NCBI RefSeq assembly: GCF_001305855.1
Contig: NZ_LIXZ01000003.1
Location: 1-64,000, forward strand
Origin: Rossellomorea vietnamensis
Lineage (GTDB): Bacteria; Bacillota; Bacilli; Bacillales; Bacillaceae_B
Direction: 5' to 3'
Length of the DNA: 64,000 nucleotides
Shown: positions 25,428 to 32,316 of the stretch, one piece after another
Layout: every line of letters starts with the position of its first letter
Position numbering within the stretch: the first letter of the stretch is position 1
The notes under the pieces: model-generated
The model's database searches: none
Told to the model about the DNA's origin: nothing
The model's input: the letters and a program-made list of their open reading frames with translations, nothing else
Program-made: the position numbers and the translations under genes

Positions 25428-25484
25428 AGAGGGACGGACCTTCATTCCTAGGACCAAGTCCTAGGAATGAAGGTCCGTCCCTCT
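25428..25484. repeat. Perfect 27-bp hairpin carrying two copies of the GGTCCGTCCCTC repeat
   Basis: Bases 25428-25454 are exactly complementary to 25458-25484 with a 3-base loop. The outer 13 bases of each arm are the dispersed motif GGTCCGTCCCTC. It lies two bases after the pdaA stop and could act as a terminator, although the T run is poor. Confidence 0.85.
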
Positions 25485-25485
25485 C

Positions 25486-26259
25486 TTATTTCATCATCGG
25501 ATGCTCATCGAGGCTTTTGAAAGTGTAGCCCCGTTTTTTGAGGTCCTGGATGGCTTTTTCGAGTGCGTCTGCATTGTCTTTGGAGACGGAGTGCAGGAGG
25601 ATGATGGCACCGGGATGAGCCTGGGCCATGATGTTGTCATAGGAATACTTCCATCCTTTTTGCTGGTCAGTCTTCCAGTCGATGAAGGCAAGGGACCAGA
25701 AGACGTGGGTGTAGCCTTCTTCTTTCGCGATTTGAAGTGTACGTTCAGAGAAGACGCCCCTAGGCGGACGAAGATACTTCATTTCCTTTTGCCCGGTCAG
25801 TTCTTTCGTTTTCACCTTCACTTTTTGAAGCTCTTCCCGGATCTTCTGATCAGAGCTTGCAGTGAAGTCCGGATGATGCCACGAATGGTTCCCGATGATA
25901 TGTCCCTCTTTCACCATCCGCTTGACGAGATCCTCGGCACTGAGCAAATAGTGACCGGTGACGAAGAAGGTGGCCGGTACTTTCTCCTGCTTCAGCACAT
26001 TGAGAATCTTTTCCGTATAGCCGTTTTCATATCCGTTGTCGAATGTGACATAAAGCACCTTTTTATCCGGTGAGCCTTTATAGAAGGCATCGTACTTATC
26101 GAGAAGCTCGTCATAGGCAGCGCCTGCTTCCGGCTGCACTTCATTTTGACTCTTTTTGAAACCCCAGCCGATCGGATTATTGGATACTGCATAAGCCTCG
26201 GCAGGGATGAGCAATACTAAGATTGCCGCTATGGTGAACACTTTTAGTGATTTTCGCAA
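25486..26259 (-). CDS. pdaA: Peptidoglycan N-acetylmuramic acid deacetylase PdaA
   Basis: This 257-residue polysaccharide deacetylase has a signal peptide (1-24, ending AEAYAV). The NodB domain carries YVTFDNGYENGYTEKI (catalytic Asp and metal Asp motif, with the Asn typical of PdaA), IIGNHSWHHPDF (metal His), LRPPRGVFS and ILLHSVS. PdaA deacetylates muramic acid to make the muramic delta-lactam of spore cortex, needed for germination, so the organism is expected to sporulate. The start is a TTG at 26259 with AAGGG 7 bases before it. Confidence 0.92.
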   Translation of the reverse strand: MRKSLKVFTIAAILVLLIPAEAYAVSNNPIGWGFKKSQNEVQPEAGAAYDELLDKYDAFYKGSPDKKVLYVTFDNGYENGYTEKILNVLKQEKVPATFFVTGHYLLSAEDLVKRMVKEGHIIGNHSWHHPDFTASSDQKIREELQKVKVKTKELTGQKEMKYLRPPRGVFSERTLQIAKEEGYTHVFWSLAFIDWKTDQQKGWKYSYDNIMAQAHPGAIILLHSVSKDNADALEKAIQDLKKRGYTFKSLDEHPMMK

Positions 26260-26437
26260 AATTGAACCCTTCTTTCCCTTGCGTTTCCCTTAGTTTTTGA
26301 GAACGGGAAGGATTCATGTGTACTAATAGTATCCATAAATGGGTGTTCATGTTCTGGACCGAAGCTGGACGGTGCATTTTTGCGCTTTGTTGAGGCACTT
26401 CATCACATTGCGTTGTATTCACTTATCCGGTTAAACC

Positions 26438-26453
26438 AGAGGTCCGTCCCTCT
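26438..26453. repeat. Copy of the GGTCCGTCCCTC repeat
   Basis: AGAGGTCCGTCCCTCT abuts the stop codon of the DUF4825 lipoprotein gene. It is a single copy without a partner arm. Confidence 0.7.
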
Positions 26454-27024
26454 ATTCAAAAAACGTCTGATACTTGGTTGCCATTTCGGTCAGTTTGCCT
26501 TCGTGTTCTTCGATGAAGGTGGAGACGGTTTTTCTGTCCCAGATTTCGTCGCCTTTCGGGAAATCGCTGAATTCTTTGGATAAACCTGCGACCATTTTAT
26601 CCCTGGAGACCGATACCATGGATTCATCGACGGTGAAGTGATACTCTTTCGCATTCGGGACAAGAAGCGTCAAATAAATGGCGTTGTAGTAAAAGTTTTT
26701 CCGATTGACGTTGGTGCCGTCAAACCAGTATTCATTCAAATCGCTTTCAGACAGCTTCCCTTCTTTCTCATAGCCATATGTGACCCTCACCATTTCACCG
26801 GAAAGATCGATTTCCTTGATCGTTTCGCCACCCGGCAGCTCTTGCAGGATCGCCTGCACTTTCGAGTTATCTCCTACGTATGTTCCGCTATTTTCTTTTA
26901 ACGTATTCACACTTACATCTTCAATCGAGGTGATATCCGCTTCTTTTTCAGGATTGGCCGCACATCCCGTTAAAAGTACCATCAAAGTAAGTATCAACAT
27001 ACCGAATAATTTATTAAAAATCAT
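26452..27024 (-). CDS. DUF4825 lipoprotein
   Basis: This 190-residue protein begins MIFNKLFGMLILTLMVLLTG and the next residue is Cys, a lipobox (LLTG-C). The mature part starts with a GTYVGDNSKVQAILQELPG segment, the Y-x-G-D-N-S-K-V pattern of DUF4825, found in many Firmicute lipoproteins and MerR-like membrane proteins of unknown role. The ribosome site GGAGG is 6 bases before the ATG. It lies between pdaA and the fumarase gene, each with its own terminator. Confidence 0.8.
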   Translation of the reverse strand: MIFNKLFGMLILTLMVLLTGCAANPEKEADITSIEDVSVNTLKENSGTYVGDNSKVQAILQELPGGETIKEIDLSGEMVRVTYGYEKEGKLSESDLNEYWFDGTNVNRKNFYYNAIYLTLLVPNAKEYHFTVDESMVSVSRDKMVAGLSKEFSDFPKGDEIWDRKTVSTFIEEHEGKLTEMATKYQTFFE

Positions 27025-27104
27025 ACTCGCCCTCCAGCTCCTGTTTGTATGTTATACGAATGAGTGCTCTTTAAAGTTTCATCCTGATTTTAACATAAAT
27101 AACC

Positions 27105-27140
27105 AATAAAAAAACCACCCCGCAGCACGTACGGGATGGT
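27105..27140 (-). terminator. Terminator after the fumarase gene
   Basis: ACCACCCCG (27114-27122) and CGGGATGGT (27132-27140) pair with one G-T, and a TTTTTTTATT run follows on the minus strand. Confidence 0.85.
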
Positions 27141-27149
27141 CCCAATTTC

Positions 27150-28706
27150 TTATTTGAAAACCTTTTCTTTGAACTGAGCCAGTTTTTCCAGAGAAGATTT
27201 GTCGACTTCTTCATGCAGGCTGTTTCCATGTGAATCCATCGTCACAACCGCCGTGAAGCCTTCCACGTTCAGATGCCACATCGCTTCCGGAATACCGAAC
27301 TGCATCAGGTCCACTCCGTCTACACCTTTGATACAATCAGCGTAATACTGAGCGGCTCCACCGATGGCATTCAAGTACACACCGCCGTGATCTTTCAGGG
27401 CAGCAAGGGTTTTCGGTCCCATCCCGCCTTTACCGATGACGGCACGGATGCCGAAGCGCTTCATGATATCTCCTTGATAAGGCTCCTCGCGGATGGATGT
27501 CGTCGGACCGGCGGCTTTCACGTGCCAGTTTCCTTCATCGTCCTTCAGCATCACGGGGCCACAGTGATAGATGATCTGACCGTCGAGATCAACCGGCGCA
27601 TCGTTTTCGCTCAAATGCTTGTGGATCGCGTCACGGCCCGTGTACATGCGGCCGTTGATATGAACGACGTCTCCCACTTTCAGTTCACGGATTTTCTCTT
27701 CGGTGATCGGGGCTTCAAGAACCACAACGTTTGGCTGTTCACCAGAAGTTGCCGCTGCCGTTTCAAGCTCGGCCTCTGAGCCTTGAGTCAAATCGATTTT
27801 GTCGCCTTCCTGATAGAACCACTCATCGACTCCACCGGTTGCAGGATCCAGCTTCACGCCTAAACGACGGAACGCCCAGCAGTTATACGCAACCGATACG
27901 AAGAAGCTTGCTGGAATACGATTCATCACGCCAACCTTACAACCAAGAAGCGTCGTTTCCCCACCGAATCCCATCGTACCAATTCCAAGTTCGTTCGCAT
28001 GGTCCATCACATACTCTTCCAGTTTACGAAGATCTTCATTCGGATTTACGTCCTCCACAGAACGGAATAATTGTTCTTTTGCAAGATCATAACCGGAAGA
28101 ACGATCTCCGCCGATCCCGACACCGATGAATCCGGCGCTGCAGCCCTGCCCCTGTGCCTGGTACACAGAATGCATCACGCATTTGCGGATTCCGTCAAGG
28201 TCACGTCCGGCACGGCCAAGTCCTTCAAGCTCACAAGGGAGACTGTACTGGATGTTTTTATTTTCACAACCGCCACCCTTTAAAATCAGGCGCGCATCGA
28301 TATAATCCTTTTCCCACTGCTCGAACTTGATGACAGGCGTCCCAAGACCAAGGTTGTCCCCTGAGTTTGCCCCAGTCAATGAATCAACGGAATTCGGACG
28401 AAGCTTTCCGTCCTTTGTCGCCTGTACCATGGCAGCATAGATCGCTTCCTTGATCTCAAGCTGATTCACGCCAACCGGTGTTTTTATTTTAAATGTAGGA
28501 AGACCTGTATCCTGACAAATCGGGGATACATTGTCATCCGCCATCTTTACGTTGTTCGAAATCGTGTCCAGACTCATCGCCGCACGGGTCCCTGCGTTCT
28601 CACGGGCTTTCGCCGAGCGGATCGCACGTCGCACGTCCTTAGGCAGATTCGTGGACGTCTCCACAATCAAATCGTACATACTTTGCTGTAATGTCTCTTT
28701 ATTCAT
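27150..28706 (-). CDS. fumA: Class I fumarate hydratase (iron-sulfur type)
   Basis: This 518-residue enzyme joins the alpha (about 10-285) and beta (about 330-515) domains of class I fumarases. Conserved segments include SPICQDTGLPTFKI, KGGGCENKN, GFIGVGIGGDRSSGYDLAK, LGIGTMGFGGETTLLGCKVG and the beta-domain GPTTSIREEPYQ and IGKGGMG. The cluster is 4Fe-4S and oxygen-sensitive. It converts fumarate to malate, which the Mqo encoded 20 kb away can oxidise. The ribosome site is GGGGGAG. On the minus strand TATAAT with a 17-base spacer to TTTCAA upstream is a likely promoter. Confidence 0.93.
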   Translation of the reverse strand: MNKETLQQSMYDLIVETSTNLPKDVRRAIRSAKARENAGTRAAMSLDTISNNVKMADDNVSPICQDTGLPTFKIKTPVGVNQLEIKEAIYAAMVQATKDGKLRPNSVDSLTGANSGDNLGLGTPVIKFEQWEKDYIDARLILKGGGCENKNIQYSLPCELEGLGRAGRDLDGIRKCVMHSVYQAQGQGCSAGFIGVGIGGDRSSGYDLAKEQLFRSVEDVNPNEDLRKLEEYVMDHANELGIGTMGFGGETTLLGCKVGVMNRIPASFFVSVAYNCWAFRRLGVKLDPATGGVDEWFYQEGDKIDLTQGSEAELETAAATSGEQPNVVVLEAPITEEKIRELKVGDVVHINGRMYTGRDAIHKHLSENDAPVDLDGQIIYHCGPVMLKDDEGNWHVKAAGPTTSIREEPYQGDIMKRFGIRAVIGKGGMGPKTLAALKDHGGVYLNAIGGAAQYYADCIKGVDGVDLMQFGIPEAMWHLNVEGFTAVVTMDSHGNSLHEEVDKSSLEKLAQFKEKVFK

Positions 28707-28790
28707 CGTTCTCCCCCTCTAAAGATCTCAATAACAGTCGTAATTTTCATACATCATTATACTCCTATAAGAATAAGATTGAAAGGGATT

Positions 28791-29237
28791 TCACAAGGGA
28801 ATTTCCTTCTCGAAATAACACGAAACCTCGTCTTCTTCCATATAAGTAAACCCGTTATTTTTATAAAAATTGATGGCGTCCGCCCACTGTTTGTTTGTTT
28901 CGAGAATGAGTCGTTGTGCACCGAGGGAGTGCGCTTTTCCCTCCAAATAGTTGAGCATGATGCGACCGAGTCCCCGTTTTCTGTAGGAGGCCAGCACCGA
29001 CATGCGCACGATCTGGTATGTATCCTCTGTTTCTTTTCTGATTGCACCCGTACAAATGATGCGATCCTTTTCCTTCCCGACAAAAAAGTGATGCTTCGTA
29101 CCGTCATACTCAAGTGATATGTCGTGGATATCCGGGTTCAGCGTGTGATCGATGAATCCGAAACGTTCGAGGAATCCGGACAAAATCACGTTCTTCGCCT
29201 GCTCGCTTTGGTGTTTTTCGATGGGTGAGATGATCAA
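28791..29237 (-). CDS. GNAT family N-acetyltransferase
   Basis: This 148-residue protein has the acetyl-CoA-binding motif A in IVRMSVLASYRKRGLGRIML and motif B in RLILETNKQWADAINFYKNNGF. The substrate cannot be predicted. The start is a TTG at 29237 with GGAG about 10 bases before it. It stands alone between fumA and the SE1561 gene. Confidence 0.85.
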   Translation of the reverse strand: MIISPIEKHQSEQAKNVILSGFLERFGFIDHTLNPDIHDISLEYDGTKHHFFVGKEKDRIICTGAIRKETEDTYQIVRMSVLASYRKRGLGRIMLNYLEGKAHSLGAQRLILETNKQWADAINFYKNNGFTYMEEDEVSCYFEKEIPL

Positions 29238-29397
29238 TGGGGTGTCGCTCCTTTAATAGTTGGTTTTGTATTAAGGTTTGACGTTTCAGCGGGGAATTCC
29301 TGCTTGTGGATTCGAAGGGCATGTGTGAGAGGGGGATATCGGGACCATCCTAAAAAACGACAAATTCCGCACAAGGCACCGAGCAACCGCCTCCCCC

Positions 29398-29412
29398 AAG
29401 GTCCGTCCCTCA
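29398..29412. repeat. Copy of the GGTCCGTCCCTC repeat
   Basis: AAGGTCCGTCCCTCA lies just before the A run of the SE1561 terminator. The same 15 bases occur inside the ABC-F gene at 18111-18125. The preceding 29330-29397 contains no gene that I can recognise. Confidence 0.65.
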
Positions 29413-29439
29413 AAAAAATAAGAGCCCCATCCAGGACTC

Positions 29440-29622
29440 CTACTCACTCTTCTTAAATTGTTCGCATTTCACTTCTATGTCATCGATCATGGCGATCAGG
29501 CGATCGATATCGTCAATGTCCGCTTGTTCCGGGTCGATCGAATCCAGTACGTCGACGAACAGGTTCAGGCGTTGTTTCAAATAGCTTACTTGTGAGTCTT
29601 TATCATTGATAGCTTTACCCAA
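29440..29622 (-). CDS. SE1561 family protein (YfjT-like)
   Basis: This 60-residue protein begins MGKAINDKDSQVSYLKQRLN and is acidic and helical: DVLDSIDPEQADIDDIDRLI. It matches the small SE1561 family (YfjT in B. subtilis, same size as I recall). Function is unknown. The start is a TTG at 29622 with AGGAG 9 bases before it. A GAGTCC/GGGGCTC stem with a T run ends the gene at about 29412-29436. Confidence 0.85.
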   Translation of the reverse strand: MGKAINDKDSQVSYLKQRLNLFVDVLDSIDPEQADIDDIDRLIAMIDDIEVKCEQFKKSE

Positions 29623-29673
29623 GAGTTCTCTCTCCTTTCAATACGTTTACTATGGTAACCAATAACTTTCCGA

Positions 29674-29702
29674 TTGACAAGGGCATACCCTTTCTCAATA
29701 AT
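29674..29702 (+). promoter_or_regulatory. SigA promoter of yfkAB
   Basis: TTGACA (29674-29679), 17 bases, AATAAT (29697-29702), 36 bases before the ATG. Confidence 0.7.
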
Positions 29703-29738
29703 GGATAGATGACCTGATCATAAAGGAGTTTTTACAAA

Positions 29739-30866
29739 ATGAAAACTGAAACTCTCACCAAGAAAATGTCGATAGACCACGATCCTTGGGAGGCTTATTT
29801 AGATGTGGATGAACATGGCGACATTACGCTTTCGAATATCGAGTTCACCACCACAACGCTTTGCAATATGAGATGCGAGCACTGCGCCGTCGGTTACACG
29901 CTGTCACCGAAGGACCCGAGTGCCCTGCCCATTGAACTGATCCTGCAGAAACTTGACGAAATCAAAACGCTCCGTTCCCTTAGTATTACCGGCGGAGAGC
30001 CGATGATGTCCAAGAAATCCGTTGAAAATTACGTTCTGCCATTACTTAAGTATGCACATTCCAGAGGTGTACATACCCAGATCAACTCGAACTTGACCCT
30101 GGATCTTGACCGCTATTTGATGATCGCCCCGTACCTCGATGTCCTGCACATCTCCCACAACTGGGGAACGATCGACGAATTCATCGATGTCGGTTTTGCC
30201 AATATGGAACGGAAGCCAACGAGGGAGCAGCGCCGGAAGCTGTTTGACCGCATGATCGAAAACAGCCGTGCGCTTTCAGAACGCGGGGTTCTTGTATCCG
30301 CGGAAACCATGTTAAATAAAAACACATTGCCTTATTTAGAAAAAATCCATCGTCAGGTAGTCGATGAAATGAAGTGCGGCCGTCACGAAATTCACCCTAT
30401 GTACCCTTCCGACTTCGCTTCTAGCCTTGAGACTCTTTCATTGGAAGAAACACGTGCAGCGATCCGGGATATTCTAAGGTTCCGCGATGAAAATGTGTGG
30501 ATGCTATTCGGCACTCTGCCATTTTATCCATGCAGCTCTTCACAGGAAGACTTGGACTTTCTGAAGGAGCTTTATTCTGCGAAAAAAGTGAGCGTGAGAA
30601 ATGATCCAGACGGCCGTTCCCGTCTGAACGTGAATATTTTCACCGGCGATGTCATCGTCACCGACTTCGGGGACACCCCGCCACTCGGGAATATCACCAA
30701 AGATACACTCCCTGATATTTTCGAAAAGTGGAAGAATCAGCCTCTTGCGAAAGAATTGAACTGCCACTGTCCCATGGCCCGCTGTCTTGGACCAAACGTA
30801 CTCGTGAAGTCCATGTATTACAAGGATGTAGACTTTTCGAAGCGTGAAGCGAAGATTTCCCGATAA
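29739..30866 (+). CDS. yfkAB: Radical SAM / CxCxxxxC motif protein YfkAB
   Basis: This 375-residue protein has a radical SAM cluster motif CNMRCEHC near residue 42 and the SAM-binding SITGGEPMMSKKS. A C-terminal domain carries NCHCPMARCLG, the second cysteine motif CxCxxxxC that names the family. It is predicted to use S-adenosylmethionine radical chemistry on an unknown substrate, possibly a peptide. In B. subtilis 168 it is annotated as two genes, yfkA and yfkB. Here it is one frame. A promoter and terminator frame it as a single-gene unit. Confidence 0.92.
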   Translation: MKTETLTKKMSIDHDPWEAYLDVDEHGDITLSNIEFTTTTLCNMRCEHCAVGYTLSPKDPSALPIELILQKLDEIKTLRSLSITGGEPMMSKKSVENYVLPLLKYAHSRGVHTQINSNLTLDLDRYLMIAPYLDVLHISHNWGTIDEFIDVGFANMERKPTREQRRKLFDRMIENSRALSERGVLVSAETMLNKNTLPYLEKIHRQVVDEMKCGRHEIHPMYPSDFASSLETLSLEETRAAIRDILRFRDENVWMLFGTLPFYPCSSSQEDLDFLKELYSAKKVSVRNDPDGRSRLNVNIFTGDVIVTDFGDTPPLGNITKDTLPDIFEKWKNQPLAKELNCHCPMARCLGPNVLVKSMYYKDVDFSKREAKISR

Positions 30867-30876
30867 AATGAAGGTG

Positions 30877-30911
30877 AAAGCTCAAATCTATTATGGATTT
30901 GGGCTTTTTTT
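30877..30911 (+). terminator. Terminator after yfkAB
   Basis: AGCTCAAATC pairs with GATTTGGGCT (one G-T) across a 6-base loop, then seven T. Confidence 0.88.
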
Positions 30912-30917
30912 GGACAC

Positions 30918-30953
30918 ACAAAAAAACACCACGGATATTCATCCGAAGTGCTT
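30918..30953 (-). terminator. Terminator after the 58-residue membrane protein gene
   Basis: On the minus strand GCACTTCGGAT pairs with ATCCGTGGTGT with one mismatch, followed by TTTTTTTG. It sits back to back with the yfkAB terminator. Confidence 0.8.
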
Positions 30954-30954
30954 T

Positions 30955-31131
30955 TTACCCTATGGGGTTGCGGTCATTTTTTGGGGTGGTGATTTTTTCG
31001 AGTGCCGGGTCCATGACGTTGTATTTTTGTTTCTTGATTTCTGCATAGATTCTGGCTCTTCTGGCGCCGAACCATACGCGAAGTGTGATGAATGCCACCA
31101 GCAGCCCGCCGAATAGTAACAGATACTCCAT
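30955..31131 (-). CDS. Small single-helix membrane protein
   Basis: This 58-residue protein begins MEYLLLFGGLLVAFITLRVW. One helix (2-20) is followed by a basic, helical stretch (GARRARIYAEIKKQKYN) and a polar tail. The ribosome site GGAGG lies 6 bases before the ATG and a terminator follows the stop, so it is likely real. It occupies the place between yfkAB and yfkD where B. subtilis has yfkC, but is far too short to be that MscS-like channel. No family is recognised. Confidence 0.75.
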   Translation of the reverse strand: MEYLLLFGGLLVAFITLRVWFGARRARIYAEIKKQKYNVMDPALEKITTPKNDRNPIG

Positions 31132-31236
31132 ATTATCCCTCCTTCAATTCAGAATATTCTAATTATTATAACATATGCACAGAAATAATAAAAGAGTGAA
31201 ATAAGGTTTTACCCGATTTCACTCTTCTTTAAACCT

Positions 31237-32079
31237 TTATCTAGGAGATTCGCTTGCCATGAATCCGAAGTGGACGTGATCCTGAACCGGAATCCAGGCT
31301 CCGACTCCTTGAGAGGTCACATTTTTCACGACGATGGAGCGTTTCGTCCCTTTCATAACGAGGAATACTTCCCCATAGGTTACTTTCCCTTTTTCGTTGA
31401 TGGCTGGTGCATAAGCATAGAGGTAGCCCAGTCGTTTAGGGGAGATGTTGTACACTTGATCCTTTTTTGTCCCTGCCCCCACGATGGTTTGGAAGGCGAG
31501 TGGCAATTTTGATTTATCCATGGCTTTGATGAGCATCATTTTTTCCACATCATCTGCATGGGGAACCTTTGCCGTAAGCCCACCCTTTACGACCTTTTGT
31601 GCTTCCTGGACGTAATGAATTTGATAGTTGGATTTCCCTCCGCGGTTATCAAAGTAATTCGTGTTGACCTTTTGATACTCCCAGTTCGGGGAGGTTTCCG
31701 TTGATGCATAGTTCAGCGGCCATTCCCCAAGATAAATGGTGGCTCGAAGTCCGATCGTCGGTGCTTTATTGACCGTGGACTCGTTCAGCATGCGGATCAG
31801 GTTCGGGTTTTCGATCCTCACATTGGAAGTTTCAATTAGCTCCTGACTCCATTCGCTCGGTTGCAGATATGGCTGATCCTGTGTAGAATTTGGATACGTA
31901 TTTTCCTTGGCGATATTCAGTACTGAGTTCGGAATTTTTACGCTCGAATCCTGAGTTGCCTCCGGAGCCTTCTCCGTTTTTGGCTTTGTTTCCTTTTTAG
32001 GACTGTTTTGGGCATGAATCCCTGTAGTTGCAACGAAAAATGCGAGTATGACCATAAGAGCAGTGCGCATTAGTTTCAT
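31237..32079 (-). CDS. yfkD: YfkD family protein, secreted or membrane-anchored
   Basis: This 280-residue protein has a signal sequence (1-24: MKLMRTALMVILAFFVATTG...), a Lys/Pro-rich linker (about 25-50) and a conserved domain with NSTVNKAPTIGLRATIYLGEWPL and AWIPVQDHVHFGFMASESPR. YfkD-family proteins are known only from endospore formers and have no assigned function. The start was set at ATG 32079, with GGAG 10 bases before it. A second ATG lies three codons downstream. The neighbour order yfkAB-yfkD-yfkE is conserved but broken here by the repeat protein gene. Confidence 0.88.
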   Translation of the reverse strand: MKLMRTALMVILAFFVATTGIHAQNSPKKETKPKTEKAPEATQDSSVKIPNSVLNIAKENTYPNSTQDQPYLQPSEWSQELIETSNVRIENPNLIRMLNESTVNKAPTIGLRATIYLGEWPLNYASTETSPNWEYQKVNTNYFDNRGGKSNYQIHYVQEAQKVVKGGLTAKVPHADDVEKMMLIKAMDKSKLPLAFQTIVGAGTKKDQVYNISPKRLGYLYAYAPAINEKGKVTYGEVFLVMKGTKRSIVVKNVTSQGVGAWIPVQDHVHFGFMASESPR

Positions 32080-32274
32080 GTAGTTGATACTCCTTTCAAG
32101 CATATAAGGGTTTGCCGTTAGTTTTTCCTAGAAGGTGCAGCTTATCCAAAAAACTTCATTAGAAAGAATATTTAAAAAATTCACATTTTATCTTATACTA
32201 GCATTATTGAAGCGGGAACGTCCGAGCTTTTCCTACAAAGCAAATCGGCGTTTCCGATCATTCCTGTATTCCCT

Positions 32275-32316
32275 AAAAAAAGCCATGGAATCTCCTAAGA
32301 TTCCATGGCTTTTTTA
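32275..32316 (-). terminator. Terminator after the Ig-repeat protein gene
   Basis: AGCCATGGAATC (32281-32292) and GATTCCATGGCT (32299-32310) form a perfect 12-bp stem with A and T runs on both sides. It can serve either strand. Confidence 0.92.
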